NCBI GenBank assembly: GCA_900771035.1
Contig: CAAGML010000129.1
Location: forward strand, 1 to 23,890
Reading direction: 5' to 3'
DNA: 23,890 nt
DNA from: Bacteroidales bacterium
GTDB lineage: Bacteria > Bacteroidota > Bacteroidia > Bacteroidales > Paludibacteraceae
Numbering within the stretch: the stretch's first letter is position 1; each line of letters begins with the position of its first letter. The notes under the pieces are model-generated. The model ran no database searches and was not told the DNA's origin. It saw only the letters and a program-made list of their open reading frames with translations. Position numbers and translations under genes: made by a program. Below are positions 1-6,486 of the stretch, in pieces.

Positions 1-1
1 A

Positions 2-94
2 TACAAAAAAGTGAGGCTCGAAGAAAATGGAGGATGGAAACAAGTCACCATGCTCAAGTACATCGAAGAACTAACAGCTAAATTGGGTGTATAG
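2..94 (+). CDS. C-terminal fragment of an unidentified protein
   Basis: The frame starting at base 2 is open from the left edge to a TAG at 92-94 and encodes about 30 residues, ending in EELTAKLGV. The fragment is charged and ends in a likely helix. The start lies outside the window and I do not recognise the family. It could be chance reading, since only 93 bases are visible, but lysine- and glutamate-rich codon use looks like a normal gene end. It runs towards the ATPase gene on the opposite strand, so the two are convergent, with the palindrome at 188-243 between them. Confidence 0.4.
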   Translation, partial: YKKVRLEENGGWKQVTMLKYIEELTAKLGV

Positions 95-133
95 GGGACA
101 AAAAACGGCATTTTTTAATTAAACATTCCAATA

Positions 134-234
134 TTCTACCATTTCAATTTTATTTTCCTTCTATAATCTCCAGATATACAATAACATAAACGCCATTTGC
201 CAACTAAGCATAAAAAAATATGCTTAGTTGGCAA
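134..234. repeat. Direct repeat, left copy, flanking the ATPase gene
   Basis: This segment matches 1819-1932 in the same orientation. Shared blocks are TTCTACCA (134-141 and 1819-1826), a 16-base block beginning TTATTTTCC (150-165 and 1848-1863), GAT-TACAA-like bases, and a 39-base identical block (196-234 and 1894-1932) that is the palindrome core. The distance from the 16-base block to the 39-base block is 46 bases start to start in both copies, so this is true homology and not two unrelated hairpins. The left copy lies downstream of the ATPase gene, the right copy upstream of it. Confidence 0.75.
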
Positions 235-243
235 ATGGCGTTT
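188..243. repeat. Perfect 25-bp palindrome with A6 loop, left copy
   Basis: Bases 188-212 are the exact reverse complement of 219-243, with six A residues (213-218) as the loop. The inner part carries CCAACTAAGC and its complement. The last base of the right arm is the first base of the ATPase stop codon (TCA at 243-245 on this strand), so the structure begins exactly where translation of that gene ends. It may terminate transcription, but it lacks a clear T-run on the minus strand after the stem, so a DNA-level site is equally possible. Confidence 0.85.
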
Positions 244-1706
244 CAGAACCCATAATCTTGTTTAGTCCTCATAAGCGTGTTTTTCCCAACAGTATAAGCA
301 TAACATGCTACTGGCAGAAAATGCAGAGTTCCGTTTTCCATCTGTTTGTCTGCCGTCTCTGTCATTGTCGTTACAATAGCTTCTGACAGTTTGTTCCTCT
401 CCATGAATGTCAGCAGCGACACCAGTTCTCCTGTATGTTGCACATACCTGTCGCTCCATTTGATTTCTGTTCCCCATGCAGGTCTCTGAAGTCCCATGTC
501 CAAACCTACAATATCCACCTCACCTTGCTCTTTATTGCTTAACCTCCAGTTGGCGAAGGTGATATTTGCCCCTTGGCGAGGTATCCACTGTGCAAACACC
601 GCTGTCTCAACCATTTCCCCAATCTCTCCGTCTGTCTCTCCGATAGGTTGGAACAATGCGCAACGCAATGATGGATTGGTCAGATATATCTTAAACGTAA
701 TATCCCTTTGATACCTTTTCGCCGTATCGTCGCTCCTTTTCACCAACCTTATCAGAAATGCAGCCTCAAGATATTGTATATATTTCTTCACAACCTCTTT
801 CTTCACCCCTGACTCTTTCGCCATCCCCTCGTACGAGAATATTGCCCCTGAGTGATACGCTATCATCGTGAACACTGAGTTCAGCTCTTGCACATCCGTA
901 ATCCCATACAGGCTTGGCAAATCCCTCAGCAGAACCTTGTCGATAATGTCATGCCGTATGAATTGCCCTGGGTCCTCCTGTATCCGCTCGTTGAACACCA
1001 CCTCTGGATAGCCACCGAAGTTTATGTAATCGATAAACAGCGCATTGAGTCGTTTTATGTCAATCGTATTCCAGTATGATATCAACCCGTTTTTCCATTG
1101 CATACTTCTCTCTGTCATCAGGTTGTCATACCCCTTCAGATGTATGAACTCATAGAACGTCAATGGTGGTAGACTGAAATCTGTGAAACGTCCCGCCCCG
1201 CTTTCGTTGCTCTGTTTCTTTAATGCTGCTGCCGCTGAACCGCTGGCAATGAATTTCACGTTTTTGTACGTGTCAACCAATGACTTCAGGTTTATTTCCC
1301 AATCCTTCAGATATTGCACCTCATCAAAAAACACATAATACTGGCTATTGTCATTCTCTGGCTTACACAGTATTTTTTGCGACAGCAGGAACAGTTGCTC
1401 AAGGTAAATCTTGCAATATATAGGGGTCTCAACCGATATATATATAATGTTTTGTGCTGGAACACCTTCTTTAATCAGTCGTGAGATTGTATGATATAGC
1501 ATAACTGTTTTCCCCACACGGCGTGGCCCCATGAGAATCAGTGCGCGTTTTGTTTCTACGTCGCGCACAAGCCTATAGAATATCTCTATATACAGCCGTG
1601 GATTCATATTCCTGTAGTATTCTGGTATCTCGTTTTCCGTCCACCATGGATTGTCTATCCGCAATCTGCCTATTATTTGCTGTTCCAGTTGCTCTGTGTA
1701 TATCAT
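243..1706 (-). CDS. AAA ATPase with DUF4143 C-terminal domain
   Basis: The predicted protein is 487 residues, starting at ATG 1706-1704. A longer frame reaches a TTG at 1754, but that extension runs through the promoter, so ATG is preferred. Near residues 60-67 is a Walker A motif GPRRVGKT, and near 127-129 a Walker B FDE followed by VQYLKDW; ASGSAAAALKK looks like the sensor-1 region. The C-terminal half has the DUF4143 pattern: a winged-helix stretch (KKYIQYLEAAFLI), a GEMVETAVFAQW segment, then GEVDIV and TEIKW, which resemble the D and E-x-K of PD-(D/E)XK nuclease-like folds. Proteins of this family are widespread in Bacteroidota and archaea and are mostly uncharacterised; some are proposed to be linked to mobile elements or toxin-like systems. 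The biochemical role here is unknown. The gene stands alone, bracketed by related repeats. Confidence 0.88.
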   Translation of the reverse strand: MIYTEQLEQQIIGRLRIDNPWWTENEIPEYYRNMNPRLYIEIFYRLVRDVETKRALILMGPRRVGKTVMLYHTISRLIKEGVPAQNIIYISVETPIYCKIYLEQLFLLSQKILCKPENDNSQYYVFFDEVQYLKDWEINLKSLVDTYKNVKFIASGSAAAALKKQSNESGAGRFTDFSLPPLTFYEFIHLKGYDNLMTERSMQWKNGLISYWNTIDIKRLNALFIDYINFGGYPEVVFNERIQEDPGQFIRHDIIDKVLLRDLPSLYGITDVQELNSVFTMIAYHSGAIFSYEGMAKESGVKKEVVKKYIQYLEAAFLIRLVKRSDDTAKRYQRDITFKIYLTNPSLRCALFQPIGETDGEIGEMVETAVFAQWIPRQGANITFANWRLSNKEQGEVDIVGLDMGLQRPAWGTEIKWSDRYVQHTGELVSLLTFMERNKLSEAIVTTMTETADKQMENGTLHFLPVACYAYTVGKNTLMRTKQDYGF

Positions 1707-1722
1707 AATTCTGAATTTTTCT

Positions 1723-1755
1723 GCAAAGGTACGTATTTTATTCCAACTAAGCAAA
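1723..1755 (-). promoter_or_regulatory. Promoter of the ATPase gene with embedded palindrome half-site
   Basis: Read on the minus strand: TTTG (-33 box, 1755-1752), a 20-base spacer, then TACCTTTG followed by CA (-7 box, 1731-1724). This matches the Bacteroidota sigma-ABfr consensus. The spacer begins with CTTAGTTGGAA, and the CCAACTAAGC core at 1743-1752 is identical to the core of both flanking palindromes. A second partial copy, TTCCAACTAA, lies at 1804-1813. The location suggests an operator, possibly for autoregulation, but no binding protein can be named. Confidence 0.7.
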
Positions 1756-1818
1756 TATTTTAGTGCTTATTTTACCAAAAGTGCGTTTTTTACCCTTTTT
1801 TCTTTCCAACTAATTTTT

Positions 1819-1932
1819 TTCTACCAGTTTTTTACCCACTTTATTTCTTATTTTCCTTCTATATCATTCTGATTTACAACCCATTTACCTACGTTTGCCA
1901 ACTAAGCATAAAAAAATATGCTTAGTTGGCAA
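1819..1932. repeat. Direct repeat, right copy, flanking the ATPase gene
   Basis: Homologous to 134-234 in the same orientation (see that entry for the shared blocks). The interval from the TTCTACCA block to the 16-base block is 29 bases here and 16 in the left copy, so there is an indel of about 13 bases. The copy lies between the divergent promoters of the ATPase and the S8 protease. Together with the palindrome it fills most of the 316-base gap 1707-2022, in which I see no gene. Confidence 0.72.
1895..1932. repeat. 16-bp palindrome with A6 loop, right copy
   Basis: Bases 1895-1910 pair perfectly with 1917-1932 around a loop of six A (1911-1916). The core is identical to the left palindrome, but the outer nine base pairs present there (AAACGCCAT and its complement) are missing here: the flanks 1885-1894 and 1933-1942 are not complementary. 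It lies about 90 bases upstream of the S8 protease start and about 190 bases upstream of the ATPase start. Confidence 0.82.
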
Positions 1933-1988
1933 CTTTCTCTCTAAGTTTTATTTCTTCATCACCTTATTATTAATCCAAAAAAAATCAC

Positions 1989-1996
1989 TACCTTTG
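1989..1996 (+). promoter_or_regulatory. -7 promoter element of the S8 protease gene
   Basis: TACCTTTG followed by CA fits the Bacteroidota -7 consensus TAnnTTTG and lies 26 bases before the chosen ATG at 2023. No clear TTTG is seen at -33, so the promoter may be of moderate strength or depend on an activator. Confidence 0.65.
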
Positions 1997-2022
1997 CACC
2001 CAAATCCAAACACTTGTATCAA

Positions 2023-3594
2023 ATGAAGCGTCTCTTCACAATTTTCTTATTCGTCTCTTGCCTTTTATCTCTTGTCGCACAACGGAATAGGGCTATGTAT
2101 TTCGTCTTTTTTCACGACAAAGCTCACACGCCTTATTCACTCTCTTCCCCTCTCGATTTCCTCTCTCAGCGTGCCATCGACCGCCGTTCACGTCTAAACA
2201 TTCCTGTTGACTCCGCCGACATTCCCGTTAATCCTACATACATTTCTCAGGTTACTGCCACTGGTGCTTCCTTCTATCACTCCTCTCGTTGGATGAACGG
2301 TGCTTTGGTTTATGCTTCCGACACCCAGCTCCAGGATATTCTCGCACTCTCTTTCGTCGATTCTGCTGAGATGGTCCGCCCTGCTATACCTCCACGTAAT
2401 GTCAAGAGCCTCAAGCCACACAAAAATGCCGACAACATCCCCGTTGAGATTTCCCAGAATGCCCAGATAGGTGCTGACAGCCTTCATTATGCGGGGTTCC
2501 GTGGTCGGAACATCCAGATTGCCGTCATTGACGCCGGTTTCCCTGGTGTCAACGCCCTTCCTGGTTTTGACTCTCTACGTAACCGTGGCGGAATCCTCGG
2601 CACATACGACTTCGTCAACGACACTCCTTTTGTCTATCACGAACACTACCATGGCACAATGGTTCTCTCCACCATGGCAAACAACGACCCCGACGAATTT
2701 GTGGGAACTGCGCCTGATGCTGATTACTGGCTCTTTATCTCTGAGGCTAACGGTGATTATGAGGAGTATCTCTACGAGGCTGATCTCCTTACAATTGCTT
2801 TCGAGGCTGCCGACAGCGTCGGTGCCGACATCGTAACTGCCTCTCTTGGGTATTTCTATACTGAAGACAACAACCCTGATTTCTGCCATGAGAATATGAA
2901 CGGCACTTTTTTCCGCTCTTCACGTGCTGCCACAATGGCCGCTGAGCGTGGTATGATTCTCTGTATTGCCGCTGGCAACGAAGGCGATTCCTACTGGCAT
3001 TACATCGACACCCCTGCCGATGCTGACAGCATTCTCTGCATTGGTGGCGTTGACCCTGACGGCTACCACTCCTATTTCAGCTCATACGGGCCAACTGCCG
3101 ACGGTCGTGTCAAGCCGGAAGTCTGTGCCCGTGCCTCATACGCCGTCGTCGTTGACCCTTATTATGGAACGCCTACATATAGCAATGGAACGTCCTTCGC
3201 CACCCCTATCTCCGCAGGTGCCATCGCCTCTCTTCTCTCCGCACTTCCCGACGAAAACCCTGCCGTCATACGCCGCACCCTCCTCCAGACTGCCTCGCAG
3301 GCAAACAATCCTGACAACACCCTCGGTTATGGGATACTCAACGTCTGGCGTGCTTACAATACACTCAACACCGAGCCACTCTCTCTTGATGAAACTGCCG
3401 ACCGACACATTCAAACCTCTTTCAAGGACGGCTACCTCAATATTCTCGGCTATTCTGGACCATTCTCGCTATACGATGTCTCAGGCAAACTCCTGCTCAC
3501 CGGCTTCTACGACTCCCCGCTCCACCTCCCCTCCCTCGCTCATGGACTCTACCTCCTCCGTCTCTCTTCCACCACAATAAAAATCATTTGGTGA
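2023..3594 (+). CDS. Secreted subtilisin-like (S8) serine peptidase, probable T9SS cargo
   Basis: The protein is 523 residues from ATG 2023; an in-frame TTG three codons earlier is less likely. It starts with a signal peptide (basic MKR, hydrophobic core, end near VAQ at 18-20). Residues about 44-55 (LDFLSQRAIDRR) match the N-terminal prosegment motif seen in Bacteroidota S8 proteases. The catalytic triad is visible: D170 in AVIDAGF, H210 in YHGTMV, and S391 in NGTSFATP; N319 in AAGNEG is the oxyanion residue. The last about 75 residues (YDVSGKLLLTG, then LAHGLYLLRL and a basic end) look like a T9SS type A sorting domain, so export through the outer membrane and attachment to the cell surface or release is expected. 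The likely role is extracellular protein breakdown; substrates cannot be told. It appears to be a single-gene unit. Confidence 0.92.
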   Translation: MKRLFTIFLFVSCLLSLVAQRNRAMYFVFFHDKAHTPYSLSSPLDFLSQRAIDRRSRLNIPVDSADIPVNPTYISQVTATGASFYHSSRWMNGALVYASDTQLQDILALSFVDSAEMVRPAIPPRNVKSLKPHKNADNIPVEISQNAQIGADSLHYAGFRGRNIQIAVIDAGFPGVNALPGFDSLRNRGGILGTYDFVNDTPFVYHEHYHGTMVLSTMANNDPDEFVGTAPDADYWLFISEANGDYEEYLYEADLLTIAFEAADSVGADIVTASLGYFYTEDNNPDFCHENMNGTFFRSSRAATMAAERGMILCIAAGNEGDSYWHYIDTPADADSILCIGGVDPDGYHSYFSSYGPTADGRVKPEVCARASYAVVVDPYYGTPTYSNGTSFATPISAGAIASLLSALPDENPAVIRRTLLQTASQANNPDNTLGYGILNVWRAYNTLNTEPLSLDETADRHIQTSFKDGYLNILGYSGPFSLYDVSGKLLLTGFYDSPLHLPSLAHGLYLLRLSSTTIKIIW

Positions 3595-3670
3595 TAATGA
3601 AATTTCCACCAAATCGCTCCCTCGCCCCCTCGAAATATCCAAAAACCGCCCAGAGTGTATAGCAAATTTC

Positions 3671-3780
3671 TAATTGTAACTGTTTAATTGTAACTCACTA
3701 TCTAACCTCCTGTCTCTCAATACTCATATTTCCCAAATCTGCCAAAAATCAATTGTAACTAATTGTAACCAATTGTAACC
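3671..3780. repeat. AATTGTAAC short repeats (two spaced, three in tandem)
   Basis: AATTGTAAC occurs at about 3672-3680 and 3686-3694, then three times head to tail with a 10-base period at 3751-3760, 3761-3770 and 3771-3780 (last base T, C, C). The period is close to one DNA helical turn. This could be a protein-binding array or simple replication slippage; there is no further evidence for function. Confidence 0.75.
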
Positions 3781-4066
3781 GCCTCACTCTCGTAAAATAT
3801 GCAAAATATTGTAAAACCAAAAATCGACTTTCTCAAATTAACAAAAACACCACAAACGTTAACTACACTGAAAAAAGAGCAAGCCCATACGAACCCCTGT
3901 CGGGCAAAAGACCAAGCCGAAATACGGAAAAACCCCGTTTTTTATGTTAAATTTTCACGCCCTGTTTTCGGCTCTATAACGAATTGAGTGGGTTTATTCA
4001 CTGAATTGGATTCTCCCCACCCCCGGCCTTCCCCGAAGAGGAGAATACCTTGTAGGTAATGTCTAG

Positions 4067-4094
4067 TTAGCCCAGGGTTTACGACCTGGGCTAA
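4067..4094. repeat. GC-rich hairpin, 10-bp arms with 8-base loop
   Basis: TTAGCCCAGG (4067-4076) pairs with CCTGGGCTAA (4085-4094) around GTTTACGA. There is no T-run next to it and no gene end within 400 bases, so an ordinary terminator is unlikely. Such short GC-rich palindromes in A/T-rich spacers resemble REP-type repeats; in Bacteroidota these can accompany IS200-like transposases, but no transposase is present here. Confidence 0.65.
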
Positions 4095-4407
4095 TTTATG
4101 TCTCGCTTGTAGCGTTTGGAGTTTCCATACAAAGTCATCCACACGAAACATTATATAGCTTTTGTGATGCAATAGTTTAATAATCAGCGTTTCTTGTCAT
4201 TCTATATATTTTCATTGTCGCTGAAAACTATAGATACTTCATTATGGTGATGTTCTGGATGGAAAGTGTTTTGAGAACGCTTTTGAAATTCTCATGATTT
4301 TCTTTTGTCATGCGGTGAAAAAATTGTAATTTTGCCGAAAATTTTGCGGCGTTATTGATTGTGTGATGCCGCACGAAAACTCTATTCTGACAAATTGGGG
4401 GAAAAAT

Positions 4408-4438
4408 TTTGTTTTTACAAAAAATCTTCGTAACTTTG
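4408..4438 (+). promoter_or_regulatory. Promoter of the hutU-hutH operon
   Basis: TTTG at 4408-4411 (-33), a 19-base spacer, and TAACTTTG followed by CA at 4431-4440 (-7) form a near-ideal Bacteroidota promoter. The expected transcript start is about 35 bases before the hutU ATG at 4481. No operator palindrome is obvious in this interval. Confidence 0.85.
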
Positions 4439-4480
4439 CAGCCGAATTTACAATAATAAAAACAATAACATAACAACTAT

Positions 4481-6478
4481 ATGGAATTAGATTTCAAAGC
4501 CGCAATACGTGAGGGTATTCCTGACGTGTTGCCACAGCCAAAGGCCTATGACCCAACGGTCAACCATGCTCCAAAGCGCAAGGAGATTCTGACTGACGAC
4601 GAGAAGAAGCTTGCCCTTCGCAATGCTCTCCGCTATTTCCCAAAGAAACACCATGCAGAACTTGCAAAGGAGTTCAAGGAGGAGTTGCAGAAATACGGTC
4701 GTATCTACATGTACCGTCTGCGCCCTGACTACAAGATGTATGCACGTCACATCGACGAGTATCCACACAAGTCGCGTCAGGCTGCTGCCATCATGATGAT
4801 GATACAGAACAACCTCGACCCAGCAGTTGCGCAACACCCTCACGAGCTCATCACTTATGGTGGCAATGGTGCTGTTTTCCAGAACTGGGCACAGTATCGC
4901 CTTGTGATGAAATACCTCTCAGAGATGACCGACGAGCAGACTCTTGTTATGTATTCTGGTCACCCTCTCGGACTCTTCCCTTCGCAGAAAGAGGCTCCAC
5001 GTGTCGTTGTAACCAATGGTATGGTCATCCCTAACTACTCGAAGAAGGACGACTGGGAACGTTACAACGCACTCGGTGTCAGCCAGTATGGTCAGATGAC
5101 CGCTGGCTCGTATATGTATATAGGCCCTCAAGGTATCGTTCACGGTACGACAATCACAGTGATGAATGCAGCACGCAAACACTTGAAACCAGGCGAGAAG
5201 GATTTCCGTGGTCAGATATTTGTTTCTGCTGGTCTTGGCGGTATGTCAGGTGCTCAGCCAAAGGCTGCCGTTATCTCCGGCGTTGTGGGCGTTATAGCCG
5301 AAATCAATCCAAAGGCTGTCAACACACGCTATACTCAGGGTTGGGTGAACGAGGTTTATGATGACCTCGACAAACTGATTCCTCGTATGCTTGAGGCTTC
5401 TCGCAATAAAGAGGCTGTCTCTATCGCTTATCAGGGTAACGTAGTTGACCTCTGGGAGCGTCTCGCAAAGGACGGCATTGAGGTTAACCTCGGTTCTGAC
5501 CAGACTTCACTCCATAACCCATGGGCAGGTGGTTACTATCCTGTAGGTTACACTTTTGAGGAGTCTAACCGCATGATGGCGGAAGAGCCAGAGAAATTCC
5601 AGCAGGCTGTGCAGGCAACTCTTCGTCGTCATGTTGCCGCAATCAACAAACTGACAGCAAAGGGTATGTATTTCTTCGACTATGGAAATGCGTTCCTGCT
5701 TGAGTCTTCACGCGCAGGTGCCGACGTTATGGCAGCAAACGGCAAATTCCGTTATCCATCATACGTTCAGGATATTATGGGACCAATGTTCTTCGATTAC
5801 GGCTTTGGTCCTTTCCGTTGGGCCTGTACTTCGTGCGACCCTAAAGACCTTGCCGTAACAGATCGTTTGGCTACTGAGGTTCTTGAAGAGATTCGCAAGA
5901 ATGCTCCTAAAGAGATTATCGGTCAGTTGGATGACAATATCCACTGGATTAAGGAGGCTCAGAAGAACAACCTCGTTGTCGGTTCTCAGGCTCGTATCCT
6001 CTATGCAGATGCTGAAGGCCGTATGAAGATTGCCCAGGCATTCAACAAGGCTGTCGCTTCTGGTGAGATTTCTGCCCCTGTAGTTCTCGGTCGTGACCAC
6101 CATGACGTTTCTGGTACTGACTCTCCTTTCCGCGAGACTTCAAACATCTACGATGGTTCTCAGTTCTGCGCTGATATGGCTGTCCAGAACTGCATTGGCG
6201 ACTCTTTCCGTGGTGCAACATGGGTATCTATCCACAATGGTGGTGGTGTAGGTTGGGGCGAAGTAATCAACGGCGGCTTTGGCATGGTCGTTGACGGCAC
6301 TGCTGAATGCTCTCGTCGCATTGACAACATGCTCCTCTGGGATGTTAACAACGGTATCGCACGTCGTTCGTGGGCACGCAACGAAGGCGCAATGTTCGCC
6401 ATCCAGCGTGAGATGGAACGTACCCCAGGCCTTGTCGTTACAATGCCAAATCTTGTAGATGATGATATTCTAAACTAA
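4481..6478 (+). CDS. hutU: Urocanate hydratase (urocanase)
   Basis: Catalyses the hydration of urocanate to 4-imidazolone-5-propanoate, step two of histidine degradation in the cytoplasm, using tightly bound NAD+ as an electrophile. Family signatures are all present: YGGNGAVFQNWAQ, MYSGHPLGLFPS, the glycine-rich GLGGMSGAQPKAA from residue 251 (NAD+ region), GSDQTSLHNPWAGGY, QDIMGPMFFDYGFGPFRWACTS with the expected active-site cysteine C449, and GRDHHDVSGTDSPFR from residue 537. At 665 residues it is about 100 longer than the Pseudomonas enzyme; this longer form is usual in Bacteroidota. The ATG is the first after a consensus promoter. hutH follows after 8 bases, so the pair is co-transcribed. 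Confidence 0.97.
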   Translation: MELDFKAAIREGIPDVLPQPKAYDPTVNHAPKRKEILTDDEKKLALRNALRYFPKKHHAELAKEFKEELQKYGRIYMYRLRPDYKMYARHIDEYPHKSRQAAAIMMMIQNNLDPAVAQHPHELITYGGNGAVFQNWAQYRLVMKYLSEMTDEQTLVMYSGHPLGLFPSQKEAPRVVVTNGMVIPNYSKKDDWERYNALGVSQYGQMTAGSYMYIGPQGIVHGTTITVMNAARKHLKPGEKDFRGQIFVSAGLGGMSGAQPKAAVISGVVGVIAEINPKAVNTRYTQGWVNEVYDDLDKLIPRMLEASRNKEAVSIAYQGNVVDLWERLAKDGIEVNLGSDQTSLHNPWAGGYYPVGYTFEESNRMMAEEPEKFQQAVQATLRRHVAAINKLTAKGMYFFDYGNAFLLESSRAGADVMAANGKFRYPSYVQDIMGPMFFDYGFGPFRWACTSCDPKDLAVTDRLATEVLEEIRKNAPKEIIGQLDDNIHWIKEAQKNNLVVGSQARILYADAEGRMKIAQAFNKAVASGEISAPVVLGRDHHDVSGTDSPFRETSNIYDGSQFCADMAVQNCIGDSFRGATWVSIHNGGGVGWGEVINGGFGMVVDGTAECSRRIDNMLLWDVNNGIARRSWARNEGAMFAIQREMERTPGLVVTMPNLVDDDILN

Positions 6479-6486
6479 TTATTATT

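Larger units (their letters stand above)
3595..4480. other. Long intergenic region without a convincing gene
   Basis: These 886 bases lie between the protease and hutU. They are A/T-rich, with AATTGTAAC repeats (3671-3780), a C-rich patch flanked by ATTCTCC/GGAGAAT arms (4010-4046), and a GC-rich hairpin (4067-4094). Open frames of 62 residues (3799-3987, plus) and 76 residues (3942-4172, minus) overlap each other, have no promoter of the usual type in front, and resemble no protein I know. The right end holds the hutU promoter. I judge this to be non-coding DNA with repeat remnants. Confidence 0.6.

Noticed and set aside
1707..1754. Upstream extension of the ATPase reading frame to TTG 1754
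   Set aside because: It runs through the -33/-7 promoter; ATG at 1704-1706 gives a normal family start.
2194..3414. Several overlapping open frames opposite or within the S8 protease
   Set aside because: They are shadows of a GC-biased true gene whose catalytic motifs are all intact in one frame.
3799..3987. 62-residue plus-strand open frame in the intergenic region
   Set aside because: No promoter or ribosome-entry context, basic low-complexity composition, overlaps another equally weak frame, no family resemblance.
3942..4172. 76-residue minus-strand open frame over the GC-rich hairpin
   Set aside because: The frame is produced by the hairpin and C-rich patch; no protein features are seen.
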